Shown: positions 44,082 to 55,717, counted from the first letter of the stretch. The stretch: DNA of 64,000 bases from Neoarius graeffei (GCF_027579695.1 NC_083590.1:19299799-19363798), one strand, 5' to 3'. Numbers and translations are program-made. The notes: a model not told the origin generated them from the letters alone.

Positions 44082-44904
44082 TAAGACCGAATGAGGGCGG
44101 CACGGTGGTGTAGTGGTTAGCGTTGTCGCCTCACAGCAAGAAGGTCCGGGTTCAAGCCCCGTGGCCGGCGAGGGCCGTTCTGTGTGGAGTTTGCATGTTC
44201 TCCCTGTGTCCGTGTGGGTTTCCACAGTCCAAAGACATGCAGGTTAGGTTAACTGGTGACTCTAAATTGAGCGTAGGTGTGAATGTGAGTGTGAATGGTT
44301 GTCTGTGTCTATGTGTCAGCCCTGTGATGACCTGGCGACTTGTCCAGGGTGTACCCCGCCTTTCACTCGTAGTCAGCTGGGATAGGCTCCAGCTTGACCG
44401 CGACCCTGCACAGGATAAGCGGTTACGGATAATGGGTGGATGGATAAATACAACTATGAATAAAAAACTAGCATACCAAAATCAAACAACCCACTCATTT
44501 CTGATTTGCTCATTCAGTCTTCCATCCATCCATTATCTGTAGCCGCTTTATCCTGTTCTACAGGGTCGCAGGCAAGCTGGAGCCTATCCCAGCTGACTAC
44601 GGGCAAAAGGTGGGGTACACCCTGGACAAGTCGCCAGGTCATCACAGGGCTGACACATAGACACAGACAACCATTCACACTCACACCTACGGTCAATTTA
44701 GAGTCACCAGTTAACCTAACCTGCATGTCTTTGGACTGTGGGGGAAACCGGAGCACCCGGAGGAAACCCACGCGGACACGGGGAGAACATGCAAACTCCG
44801 CACAGAAAGGCCCTCGCCGGCCACGGGGCTTGAACCCAGAACCTTTTTGCTGTGAGGTGACAGTGCTAACCACTACACCACCGTGCCGCCCTCATTCGGT
44901 CTTA
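44082..44904. repeat. Inverted pair of S1 SINEs with inverted flanks
   Basis: A + strand S1 copy (44096-44445) and a minus-strand copy (44520-44890) face each other tail to tail across about 75 bp. The 14 bases before the first (taagaccgaatgag, 44082-44095) are exactly complementary to the 14 after the second (ctcattcggtctta, 44891-44904). Both copies carry the tail variant ggataatgg(g/a)tggatgga, unlike the gatgagatgag tail of other copies here. The whole unit could fold into a hairpin with about 350-bp arms. Confidence 0.85.
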
Positions 44905-45809
44905 AATCCTAATGAATTAGAAAATATAATTTTTAAATTTCTCGAACTTTAACTGTAACCAAAATTGTTCTCTTTTTTCACTGACGCTGTACACGCTGGC
45001 TGCTGCTGTTCTTGTTTTCATTCCCCGTATCGCTAAAGGATCTCTTCGGACTATCAAGCATGCGATGGAATGGGTGTGGGGACACTGTCTTTTCAGTTTG
45101 GACGCCGTTCTCCTTTCCACCACGCCTAGTTTGTGTAGCTTCAACGCTGACAAAACTCTTGATGTGTTTGCCGGGATCTGTTTGTCGTTCGTGTCGTCAG
45201 GCCGCATCTTTCCTGTTTCAGTTATAACGGCTGTAACGGTGAATAGCATGGCCTACGGAAACGGAATCCCATTTACCATCTCATTTAAGAACACTTTTAC
45301 GTAATTAACATGTGATTTCATTAATAACCTTCATGTAAAGTCGAATTAGCCATCATTTTGTGTCTCGATGCAAAAGCGCACAAAGGATTCACAGCTCCAG
45401 TCGGTCTGTATTTGTCATGCGAGCACAAAGGAAAAAAAAAAAAAGAAAAGAAAACCGAGATGTGTTCCAACTTTCTGCTGAGAGTTTCCAGATGTGAGGA
45501 AATGTGTGTGTATGTGTGTGTGTCCTCTGCTCTGCTTTGGAACACTAGAGCAGAGGGAAAATAGTAGACTATGCTCACTCATCTCCGCCCTGTCCACTTT
45601 ACAGTCCCAAAGCATCGAATTACAGGAGTGTGTTGTGTTTTTTTTTTTTTGCCCTCCTCCATAGCATACTGACACTGTAGGTGGTGGGTTGTACTTTTTT
45701 TTTTTTTTCGCCCTGAGTGGGAGGATTCAGGATCTTGGCCAAGATGTGACAGCAGCGGAGGAAGGTCGAGCACCAAATTGCTGAAGAGAAGGAGAAAGGA
45801 GCGGCTGAA
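44905..45809 (+). other. Upstream region of the S100-like gene; no coding call
   Basis: No repeat or domain recognised in most of it. Purine-rich stretch ggaggaaggtcgagcacc...gaagagaaggagaaagga directly precedes the start codon and may be 5' UTR. Promoter not identified; additional 5' exons are possible. Confidence 0.4.
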
Positions 45810-45821
45810 ATGGCGGAACAG
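45810..45821 (+). CDS. S100-like gene, first coding exon (MAEQ)
   Basis: ATG GCG GAA CAG followed by GTAATG, a good splice donor. The start context is gaaATGG (A at -3, G at +4). Spliced in phase 0 to 50840 it gives MAEQFSDLEKAINTLV, a normal S100 N-terminus in the pattern of S100A14 (where EFSDVE-type sequence follows a short leader) and S100A13. The exon is too short to stand alone; the call rests on this join. Confidence is moderate because the intron is about 5 kb and there is no transcript evidence. Confidence 0.7.
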
Positions 45822-46555
45822 GTAATGGCTTTTTTTTTCTTTTTGTTTTTTTTTTCCCTTTATTTTTACGTACGTATACAGGAAAATATTTACAGGAAAG
45901 TTGAACTTGACCTAAATAAATCTTCGAGTTGTTCTTGCTGAAATGAAAGTTGTTTAATTAAGAGATTAGACACAGATCAAGACAGAATTGTCATGTCGGA
46001 ATCTTTCTTTTTTTCCCTCTCTCGGGATATTAAAAGCACCTCGATCTTTCTAGAACTTTTTTTTTTAAAACACTTTATTTATGAAGATCTTTTTGGAGAA
46101 CTATAAAGAAGGTGGCAGATCCTGAGAGAAAACCATAGCTACGTGTCAACGACAGTAGGCATGTCAGGAATTCGCTTTGGACCAGATAAAACCTCGTAAT
46201 TCTGAGGAACAGTGTGACTTTTGCACACACACAGCGCTGTCTGGGTTCTAATCCGCGAAACTTTTCTAACTTTATTTTTAATGTGTGTGTGTGTGAGAGA
46301 GAGAGTGTGTTGAGAAATGTTTTTCAAGTTTCTACGATTTTACAACATTCCGACATTCCCGGGTCAGTTGAGTTGAGACTTGGTTTCTTTCTAAAGCAGC
46401 TTTAATCTAATCAGATGGAGTGAGATGAGGTGAAGTTTTATAAGGAGTGTCAGTGAAACATTCTCCGAGCCTTTTAGTGGATCTGACCCTCTACATTTCC
46501 TGAATTCGTACCAATCATGCTAATTGAGGCCATATGCACTGCTGGGCGTCTCTCC

Positions 46556-46558
<3 letters not shown>

Positions 46559-46606
<48 letters not shown>
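46559..46606 (+). repeat. (GT)n microsatellite
   Basis: About 24 GT units. Confidence 0.97.
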
Positions 46607-46610
<4 letters not shown>

Positions 46611-46744
46611 GGAAAGCATGAGGAATCAATCAGTCCATCTGCATTCCTTTACAGAACACAGAGAATACGGGGCGGGTTAGTCAGTTTTGATAAATAGGAA
46701 ATGGACCCAACACGATTCCATGTCAAATCCGAGTAAGAAATGAG

Positions 46745-47205
46745 CATCCACTTATTAGGAACACCCGCATGCTTGTTCACGCGTCCGATGTGCAGATCGA
46801 ACAGTGAACGTCAGAGTGTGTGTGTGTGTGTGTGGGGGGGGGGGACACATGCCGTGAAATCGGTGACTTTGAGTTGGTTGTTGGTGGAGAATATTCCAGA
46901 AACTCTTCATCTCCTGGGACTTCTACGCACAAGGATGTCTAGAGTTTGCAAGAAACCCCCCCAAAAAAACCCATCCAATTCTGATTTAGCGTGAACAGGA
47001 AGGCTGCAGTAACTCAAGTAATCACTCTGTACATCCGTGCTGAGCAGAAAAGCATCTCAGAAGAGATCGGATCTTGAAGCGGATGATCTACACAATCAGG
47101 AGAACACATCAGGTTCCTCTCCTGTCAACCAAGAACATGAATCCGAGCCGACAGTGGGAACGGGATCACTCAAACTGGACGAGATTGGAAAAGCAACATT
47201 TTTTT
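46745..47205 (+). pseudogene. Tc1-like transposon relic
   Basis: Starts near ttattaggaacaccc and includes ctcatctcctgggacttcta, gatgtctagagtttgcaag and gagcagaaaagcatctcag, in the order of a widespread fish Tc1-type element I recall. No frame longer than about 20 codons is intact. Confidence 0.65.
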
Positions 47206-48255
47206 TATATATAAATATATATATATATTGTCACAAATATGACACCATGTTGTAGATTTCCAACTTTAACCATCTTACCAGACACACTGAAAGTTTATAT
47301 CTCTAGTTAGTTTGTAATATTTTGAGATGAGTTATTTCAGATCAGGGCCGGATCCAGCTCTCACTGACAGGGTGGGCCAGGAAGATTTTTGGAGGGTACC
47401 GTAATATGACAGATATATGACTTTTTTCTCTCTTTCTTCCCCATGGATGGGTGGGCCAGCCTTGTGATTGGGTGGGCCAGGCCCCCGTCCTGTAGAGCCA
47501 GGCCCGTTCCGGATTGTTGTATATTCTGGTGAAAAGCTGTGTGATAATCATTCGACTACGGATCAGTGTCTTTGTTTTAGCAGCGAAGTGCAGCTTAATA
47601 AGTATTAAATAACTTATTTTGTTCTAAAAACAAAAAACACAACCTCAGATTCAACCCGAGCAGAAAAGAAGCATCTCACAGCAACTTCTGTGCCGACACA
47701 ATGACAACGGCAGAGCTGCGGCTTTTCAAACCCACCCTCTGAATGGAAAACCCAACAGCCGGGTAGTGTTCAGGTCAGTAATTAGAACCCAGGGCTTTGA
47801 GATTAGACACAACAAAGCGACCATTAAGAGCCTAAAGAGCCGGTTTTGTGCTGATAAAGAGCTCTAGTGGGTCTTAAACTGACTCGACCCCGTGTGTGTG
47901 TGAGAGGCTCAGAGTCGACAGGTTTATCCAGCGCCGTCGTGTCCCTCTGTACCCTGGAGAGATCAGGACGCGATGTTTCAGGCTCAGGTGTGTCCGTGGG
48001 TAAATAAATAGTGGATGGGGGCGGGGCTACCACAGCTTGATTTGCAGGTATAACAGGTATGGCTGCGTAGGGGCGGAGCCATACTGTAAACGTCTTTGAA
48101 CTGTTTTGAGATTGCAGTCAAGCTATGAGGAGAAGCAAGAGTAGTGTGTGTATGTGTGTATGTGTGTGTGTGTGTGTGTTTCCTCAGTTGAAATGTATCT
48201 TCCTCTATTAAACTTTTGAGATTATGTCTTTCTTCATGACAGCATCAAAGTGAAA

Positions 48256-50785
48256 CGAAATTCTCTCCCCCCTCCTCCTCTCCCCCCTCCTCCTCTCCCT
48301 TCTCCTCCTCTCCTCCCCCTCCTCCTCCTCTCCCCTCCCTTCTCCTCTCCCCCTCCTCTCCCCTCCCTCCTCCTCTCCCCCTCCCTCCTCCTCTCCCCCT
48401 CTCCCCCCTCCTCTCCCCCTCTCTCCCCCTCCTCTCTACTCCCTCCACCCATCCCTCCTCTCCACTCCCTCCACCCATCCCTCCTCTCTCTCCTCCTCCT
48501 CCCCCTCTCATCCCTCTCCTCTCCACTCCCTCCCTCCATCCATCCTCTCCCTCCTCTTCTCCCCCTCCTCTCTTCCCCTCTCTCCCTTCCTCTCTCTCCC
48601 CCTTCTCCCTCTCCTCTCCACTCCCTCCATCCATCCCTCCTCTTCTCCCCTCCTCTCTCCCTCCCTCTCTTTCTCCTCCCTCCCTCTCTCTCCTCACTCT
48701 CATCCCTCTCTCCTCTCCCCTCACTCTCCCTCCCTCCCCTCCTCTCCCCTCACTCTCCTCCCTCCCTCTCTCTCTCCTCTCCCCTCACTCTCCTCCCTCC
48801 CTCTCTCTCTCCTCTCCCCTCACTCTCCTCCCTCCCTCTCTCCCCTCACTCTCCTCCCTCCCTCCCCTCACTCTCCTCCCTCCCTCCCTCTCTCCCTCTC
48901 TCCCCCTCCTCTCCACTCCCTCCACCCATCCCTCCTCTCCACTCCCTCCACCCATCCCTCCTCTTCTCCTCTCCTCTCTCTCCCCCCTCCTCCCCCTCTC
49001 TCCCTCTCCTCTCCACTCCCTCCCTCCATCCATCCATCCTCTCCCTCCACTTCTCCCCTCCTCTCTCTCTTCCCCCCTCTCTCCCTTCCTCTCTCTCCCC
49101 CTTCTCCCCACTCCCTCCATCCATCCCTCCTCTCCCTCCTCTTCTCCCCTCCTCTCCCTCCCACTCTCTCTCCTCCCTCCCTCCTCTCCCCTCCCTCTCC
49201 TCCCTCCCTCCTCTCACCTCACTCTCCTCCCTCCCTCCTCTCACCTCACTCTCCTCCCTCCCTCCCTCTCTCTCTCCTCTCCCCTCACTCTCCTCCCTCC
49301 CTCTCCCCTCACTCTCCTCCCTCCCTCTCTCCTCCCTCCCTCCTCTCCCTTCACTCTCCTCCCTCCCACCACTCCCTCCTCTCTACTCACTCTCCTCCGT
49401 CCCTCTCTCCTCTCCCCTCACTCTCCTCCCTCCCTCCATCCTCTCACTCTCCTCTCTCCTCCCTCCCTCCCTCCCTCTCCTCTCCCTCCCCCCTCCTCTC
49501 CCTCCCCCCTCACTCTCCTCCCTCCCTCCCTCCCTCCTCTCTACTCACTCTCCTCCATCCCTCTCTCCTCTCCCCTCACTCTCCTCCCTCCCTCCGTCCT
49601 CTCACTCTCCTCTCCCCTCCCTCCCCCTCTCCTCTCCCTCCCCCTCCCTCCTCTCTACTCACTCTCCTCCATCCCTCTCTCCTCTCCCCTCACTCTCCTC
49701 CCTCACTCTCCTCTCCCTCCCCCCCTCCCTCCCTCCTCTCCCCTCCTCCCTCCTCTCCCCCTCCTCTCCCTTCACTCTCCTCCCTCCCCCCACTCCCTCC
49801 TCTCTACTCACTCTCCTCTGTCCCTCTCTCCTCTCCCCTCACTCTCCTCCCTCCCTCCGTCCTCTCACTCTCCTCTCTCCTCCCTCCCTCTCCTCTCCCC
49901 TCCCTCCCCCCTCCTCTCCCTCCCCCCTCACTCTCCTCCCTCCCTCCCTCCCTCCCTCCTCTCTACTCACTCTCCTCCATCCCTCTCTCCTCACTCTCCT
50001 CCCTCCCTCCGTCCTCTCACTCTCCTCTCCCCCCCTTCCCCCCTCTCCTCTCCCTCCCCCCTCCCTCCCTCCCTCCTCTCTACTCACTCTCCTCCATCCC
50101 TCTCTCCTCTCCCCTCACTCTCCTCCCTCACTCTCCTCTCCCTCCCCCCTCCCTCCCTCCCTCCCTCCTTCCTCTCCCCTCCTCCCTCCTCTCCCCCTCC
50201 TCCCTCCTCTCTCCTCTCCCCCTCCTCTCCCCTCACTCTCCTCCCTCCCTCTCACTCTCCTCTCCCCCCTCCCTCTCCCCTCCCCTCACTCTCCTCCCTC
50301 CCTCTCACTCTCCTCTCCCCTCCCCTCCCTCCTCTCTACTCACTCTCCTCCATCCCTCTCTCCTCTCCCCTCACTCTCCTCCCTCACTCTCCTCTCCCCT
50401 CCCTCCCTCCCTCCCTCCCTCTCACTCTCCTCTCCCCCCTCCCTCCCTCCCTCCCTCCCACTCTCCTCTCCCCTCCCTCCCTCTCCTCCCTCCCTCCCTC
50501 CCCCCTCCCTCCCTCTCCTCTCCCTCCTTCCCTCCCTCTCACTCTCCTCTCCCCTCCCTCCCTCTCCTCTCCCCTCCCTCTCCTCACCCTCCTCCCTCTC
50601 CTCACCCTCCTCCCTCCCTCCTCTCCCCCTTCTCCCCTTCTCTCTTTCCCCTCCTCCCCCTTCTCTCTCTCCCCTCCTCCCCCTTCTCTCTCTCTCTCTC
50701 TCCGCTCTCTCCTCCCTCCTTCTCTCTCTCTCTGCTCTCTCTCCTCCCCCTTCTCTCTCTCTCGGCTCCCTCTCCTCCCCCCTTC

Positions 50786-50838
<53 letters not shown>
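48256..50838 (+). repeat. 2.6-kb polypyrimidine (C/T) tract
   Basis: Almost entirely C and T, with isolated A (ccatccctc, cactctcc) and very rare G. Built of diverged ctccctccctcc / tctctcc units. I find no AG dinucleotide in it. It directly forms the polypyrimidine tract of the exon 2 acceptor. The long Pro/Ser/Leu and Arg/Glu/Gly reading frames in it are by-products of composition, not genes. Confidence 0.95.
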
Positions 50839-50839
<1 letters not shown>

Positions 50840-50842
<3 letters not shown>

Positions 50843-50971
50843 TCAGACCTGGAGAAGGCCATCAACACTCTGGTCACAAACTTCCACTCTGCTTCAGCTG
50901 ATAAAAGCTCTATGCTTAAGGCAGATGAATTCAAGAGCCTCCTTTCCTCGCAGCTGCCTAACCTCGTCAAG
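50840..50971 (+). CDS. S100-like gene, exon 2 (N-terminal EF-hand), copy 1
   Basis: 132 nt, 44 codons, between CTCTCTCAG and GTAAAA, phase 0 at both ends. It encodes FSDLEKAINTLVTNFH...LKADEFKSLL...QLPNLVK. This covers helix 1, the S100-type pseudo-EF loop region (Ser/Ala-rich, Asp-Lys, ending in Leu and Glu of ADEF) and helix 2 of an S100 protein. S100 genes split the two EF-hands between exons at about this place. By residue pattern (FSD-E-AI-TL--NFH; QLP-L) it is closest in my reading to S100A13/A14/A16. S100 proteins are small dimeric calcium-responsive proteins. The exon for the canonical second EF-hand was not found in the window. Confidence 0.85.
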
Positions 50972-51115
50972 GTAAAAAAAAAAAAACACGCCCAGATACT
51001 TGTCACTTGCTCACAGGGTGTGGCCGCAGGTCCCTGTTTGGAAACGCTAAACCACTCTGCCCAAGCCTGGCTGTCACTTCTTACGCTCATGTGGATGTGG
51101 AGATACACATACATA

Positions 51116-51178
<63 letters not shown>

Positions 51179-52111
51179 TCCGGTTCGGTTGATTTAAACG
51201 TGTCACAGAGAGACGCTGGACACTGAACTGAGAGAGGAAAGGAGTCCGGGCTGCTTTAGGAAGAGAAAGTGCTTTAGTCAGAGCCTGTCATTTCAGGTCA
51301 TGTTGCAGCAGGCTGCCTGGGGCCTAATGAGGGATTTCTGAAAAAAAAAAACTGAATGATGATGAACAAAAAAAATAAACAATTTCGTCCAACAGTGTTA
51401 ATATGATGACCGAATGTTAACAGTGAGAGACAGGAAACAGGAAACCGTATGGAAAACCAGCCCCCAGCTCAGGACACGCACTGCGGAAAAAAGCAATGAA
51501 GTCAGCAGGAGATTTCTGTTCAAATCCAAAACAAATGTATTTACCTTTCACTTCACTAAAAACGTTTTCCTCAGTGTTCAGTAGTTTGCACTGATAGACT
51601 CCAACTGTAATTTATTCCATGTGAAACCCTTTTACTGTTCAGTATTTTAACATTCTTTTACATGAACTCGTTTTTACTGATTAACTGTTAATTTCCCGAG
51701 ACTCGGGCCCTGAGGAAAACTAAAGTAATCATCTGTAACTGCCAGTAACCCCAGAGCTATAAAGCGAAATAAAAACAGCTGAAAAAAGCTGCACTACTGT
51801 TTCAGATATTCAGTCAGAGCACAGTGTGTGTGGAAATAAAATAAATCTAAAGACAATCTTTTTTAAAAAATCATAAAACTGTTTGTCATCTGTTGAGGAA
51901 AAATAAAATCTCTAATTTCATGTTTATTTTAACAAAGTCAGTTGGCTGGAGCATCAGTTCACTCTGTACGGCTTCACAGGCTCACTTGGGGTGAAGTCTC
52001 GTACTGTTTACAGAAATAAATTACTGTAAAGTTTTGGAAATAAAAATATGTCAGCAAGTAAATGAATGAATGAATGAATGAATGAATGAATGAATGACCC
52101 AGAGCAACTGA
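50972..52111 (+). repeat. Segmental duplicate, unit 1 (intron after exon 2)
   Basis: Matches 54039-55156 almost base for base, including homopolymers and the (TG)n. It ends in gacccagagcaactga directly at the gap. I count about four substitutions plus small repeat-length differences. Confidence 0.9.
51119..51176 (+). repeat. (TG)n microsatellite
   Basis: About 28 units; repeated at 54182-54235 in the duplicated segment. Confidence 0.97.
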
Positions 52112-52311
52112 NNNNNNNNNNNNNNNNNNNNNNNNNNNNNNNNNNNNNNNNNNNNNNNNNNNNNNNNNNNNNNNNNNNNNNNNNNNNNNNNNNNNNNNNN
52201 NNNNNNNNNNNNNNNNNNNNNNNNNNNNNNNNNNNNNNNNNNNNNNNNNNNNNNNNNNNNNNNNNNNNNNNNNNNNNNNNNNNNNNNNNNNNNNNNNNNN
52301 NNNNNNNNNNN
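52112..52311. other. Assembly gap, 200 N
   Basis: Exactly 200 undetermined bases, a round number typical of a placeholder rather than measured length. It sits precisely between the two copies of the duplicated S100 segment. Confidence 0.99.
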
Positions 52312-53878
52312 TCCCTCCCTCCATCCATCCCTCTCCCTCCACTTCTCCCCTCCTCTCTCTCTCTTCCACCTCTCTCCTTCCTCTCTCTCTCCCTTCTCCC
52401 CACTCCCTCCATCCATCCCTCCTCTCCCTCCTCTTCTCCCCTCCTCTCTCCCTCCCTCTCTCTCCTCCTCCCTCCCTCTCTCTCCTCACTCTCATCCCTC
52501 TCTCCTCTCCCCCTCACTCCCTCCCTCCCTCCTCTCCCCTCACTCTCCTCCCTCCCTCTCTCTCTCCTCTCCCCACTCTCTCCTCCTCCTCCCCTCCCTC
52601 CTCCTCCACTCCCTCCACCCATCCCTCCTCTTCTCCCCTCCTCTCTCTCCCCTCCTCCCTCTCTCCCTCTCCTCTCCACTCCTCCCTCCATCCATCCATC
52701 TCTCTCCTCCACTTCTCCCCTCCTCTCTCTCTCTTCCCCCTCTCTCCCTTCCTCTCTCTCCCCCTTCTCCCACTCCCTCCATCCATCCCTCCTCTCTCCC
52801 CTCCTCTCTCCTCCCTCTCTCTCTCCTCCCTCCCTCTCTCTCCTCACTCTCCTCCCTCCCTCCCTCTCCCCTCATCTCCTCCCTCCCCTCCTCTCACCTC
52901 CCTCTCCTCCCTCCCTCCTCTCACCTCCCTCTCCTCCCTCCCTCCCTCCCTCCCCCTCCTCCCCTCCTCCCTCCCTCCCTCTCTCCTCACTCTCCCCCCC
53001 ACCCCTCCTCTCTACTCACTCCCCTGTCCCTCTCTCCTCTCCCCCACTCCCTCTCCCTCCCTCTCCTCTCCCTCCCCCCTCCTCCCCTCCCTCCCTCCTC
53101 TCTACTCACCTCTCCTCCCTCCCTCCCTCCCTCCTCTCTACTCACTCTCCTCCATCCCTCTCTCCTCTCCCCTCACTCTCCTCTCCCCTCACTCTCCTCC
53201 CCTCCCTCTCCTCTCCCCTCCCTCCCTCTCCCCTCCCCCTCCTCCCTCCTCTCCCCCTCCTCCCTCCCTCTCCCCTCTCCTCTCCCCTCCCCTCCCTCTC
53301 CTCCCTCCCTCTCACTCTCCTCTCCCCTCCCTCCCTCCCTCCCTCCCTCCCTCCCTCCCTCTCACTCTCCTCTACCCTCCCTCCCTCCCTCCTTCCTCTC
53401 TACTCACTCTCCTCCATCCCTCTCTCCTCTCCCCTCACTCTCCTCCCTCACTCTCTTCTCCCCTCCCTCCCTCCCTCCCTCCCCCTCCTCCCTCCCTCCT
53501 CTCCCCCTCCTCTCCCCTCACTCTCCTCCCTCCCTCCCTCCCCCCCTCCCTCCCTCCCTCTCACTCTCCTCTCCCCCCTCCCTCCCTCCCTCCCTCCCTC
53601 CCTCTCACTCTCCACTCCCCCTCCCTCTCACTCTCCTCTCCCCTCCCTCCCTCTCCCCTCCCTCCCTCCCTCTCCTCACCCTCCTCCCTCCCTCTCCTCA
53701 CCCTCCTCCCTCCCTCCCTCCTCTCCCCCTTCTCCCCTTCTCTCTTTCCCCTCCTCCCCCTTCTCTCTCTCCCCTCCTCCCCTTCTCTCTCTCTCTCCGC
53801 TCTCTCCTCCCTCCTTCTCTCTCTCTCCGCTCTCTCTCCTCCCCCTTCTCTCTCTCTCCGCTCCCTCTCCTCCCCCCT

Positions 53879-53906
<28 letters not shown>
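52312..53906 (+). repeat. Second polypyrimidine (C/T) tract
   Basis: Same composition and subunits as the first tract, about 1.6 kb, starting at the gap and ending in CTCTCTCAG at the second exon copy. No AG seen before the acceptor. Confidence 0.95.
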
Positions 53907-53909
<3 letters not shown>

Positions 53910-54038
53910 TCAGACCTGGAGAAGGCCATCAACACTCTGGTCACAAACTTCCACTCTGCTTCAGCTGATAAAAGCTCTATGCTTAAGGCAGATGAATTCA
54001 AGAGCCTCCTTTCCTCGCAGCTGCCTAACCTCGTCAAG
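53907..54038 (+). CDS. S100-like gene, exon 2, copy 2
   Basis: Identical in protein sequence and, as far as I can read, in its 132 nt to 50840-50971, with the same splice sites. The 3,067-bp offset equals the whole duplicated unit. If real, mutually exclusive or double inclusion would keep the frame (44 codons, phase 0), but two N-terminal EF-hands in tandem would be unlike any S100 I know, so an assembly duplication is more likely. Confidence 0.75.
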
Positions 54039-54179
54039 GTAAAAAAAAAACACGCCCAGATACTTGTCACTTGCTCACAGGGTGTGGCCGCAGGTCCCTG
54101 TTTGGAAACGCTAAACCACTCTGCCCAAGCCTGGCTGTCACTTCTTACGCTTATGTGGATGTGGAGATACACATACATA

Positions 54180-54238
<59 letters not shown>

Positions 54239-55156
54239 TCCGGTTCGGTTGATTTAAACGTGTCACAGAGAGACGCTGGACACTGAACTGAGAGAGGAAA
54301 GGAGTCCGGGCTGCTTTAGGAAGAGAAAGTGCTTTAGTCAGAGCCTGTCATTTCAGGTCATGTTGCAGCAGGCTGCCTGGGGCCTAATGAGGGATTTCTG
54401 AAAAAAAAAAAACTGAATGATGATGAACAAAAAAAATAAACAATTTCGTCCAACAGTGTTAATATGATGACCGAATGTTAACAGTGAGAGACAGGAAACA
54501 GGAAACCGTATGGAAAACCAGCCCCCAGCTCAGGACACGCACTGCGGAAAAAAGCAATGAAGTCAGCAGGAGATTTCTGTTCAAATCCAAAACAAATGTA
54601 TTTACCTTTCACTTCACTAAAAACGTTTTCCTCAGTGTTCAGTAGTTTGCACTGATAGACTCCAACTGTAATTTATTCCATGTGAAACCCTTTTACTGTT
54701 CAGTATTTTAACATTCTTTTACATGAACTCGTTTTTACTGATTAACTGTTAATTTCCCGAGACTCGGGCCCTGAGGAAAACTAAAGTAATCATCTGTAAC
54801 TGCCAGTAACCCCAGAGCTATAAAGCGAAATAAAAACAGCTGAAAAAAGCTGCACTACTGTTTCAGATATTCAGTCAGAGCACAGTGTGTGTGGAAATAA
54901 AATAAATCTAAAGACAATCTTTTTTAAAAAATCGTAAAACTGTTTGTCATCTGTTGAGGAAAAATAAAATCTCTAATTTCATGTTTATTTTAACAAAGTC
55001 AGTTGGTTGGAGCATCAGTTCACTCTGTACGGCTTCACAGGCTCACTTGGGGTGAAGTCTCGTACCGTTTACAGAAATAAATTACTGTAAAGTTTTGGAA
55101 ATAAAAATATGTCAGCAAGTAAATGAATGAATGAATGAATGACCCAGAGCAACTGA
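54039..55156 (+). repeat. Segmental duplicate, unit 2
   Basis: Counterpart of 50972-52111. Here the sequence continues past gagcaactga into ggaaaagctgcag, which in unit 1 is lost to the gap. Confidence 0.9.
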
Positions 55157-55171
55157 GGAAAAGCTGCAGAA

Positions 55172-55260
55172 TGAAGAAAGAAAGAAAGAAAGAAAATAAA
55201 TAAATAGAGTTAAAAAAGCAAGACAGCAAGAAAGAAAAGAAAAGAAGGGAAATAAACCAT
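55172..55260 (+). repeat. (GAAA)n-rich stretch
   Basis: Interrupted GAAA/AAAT repeats; no coding potential. Confidence 0.8.
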
Positions 55261-55471
55261 GTACAAGAAAAAAAAAGGATTTTTAATGAAATTTCTGTTC
55301 CATGAAGAGTTTTATGTATAAATGCAGACGGTACAGTGTGATAAATCTCCTCATCACATCGTTATATTACATTTTATCTCCGATTCTGTCTGATTACATC
55401 ACGTACTGAGAGTGTCCAGAGTCTCACCAACCAAGAGACAAGATTTCATCATTCTACACATCATTCTCTCT

Positions 55472-55472
55472 C

Positions 55473-55523
<51 letters not shown>

Positions 55524-55542
55524 GATTGAGACAGACAGACAA

Positions 55543-55589
<47 letters not shown>

Positions 55590-55594
55590 GAGAA

Positions 55595-55645
<51 letters not shown>

Positions 55646-55711
55646 GAGATAGAGACTGACAGACAGAGAGAGAGAGAGACAGAGAGACACAGACAGACAG
55701 AGAGAGAGAGA
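55472..55711 (+). repeat. (GACA)n/(GA)n tandem repeat
   Basis: About 240 bp of acag and agag units. The Arg-Gln-Thr-Asp reading frame through it is an artefact of the repeat. Confidence 0.95.
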
Positions 55712-55717
55712 TTAGTT

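Larger units (their letters stand above)
45822..50839 (+). other. Intron 1 of the S100-like gene
   Basis: About 5 kb. Contains a (GT)n at 46559-46606, a Tc1-like relic, a short degenerate repeat at about 47343-47520 with three ggtgggccag motifs, another GT run at about 48147-48180, and a 2.6-kb C/T tract that ends at the 3' splice site (CTCTCTCAG). Confidence 0.65.

Noticed and set aside
45012..45304. Overlapping ORFs on both strands before the S100 start considered as exons
   Set aside because: No domain, no convincing splice sites and no relation to the S100 frame.
47343..47520. Possible short hAT-like MITE with ggtgggccag motifs
   Set aside because: Ends do not form a clear inverted pair and no target duplication was found; left as a degenerate repeat within the intron.
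48250..50901. Open frame of 883 codons rich in Pro, Ser and Leu
   Set aside because: Arises because a 2.6-kb C/T tract has almost no stop codons on the + strand. No domain; the final codons are simply the S100 exon in another frame context.
52008..54042. Long Pro/Ser/Leu frame on + and Arg/Glu/Gly frames on - around the gap
   Set aside because: Composition artefacts of the second C/T tract; some span the 200-N gap.
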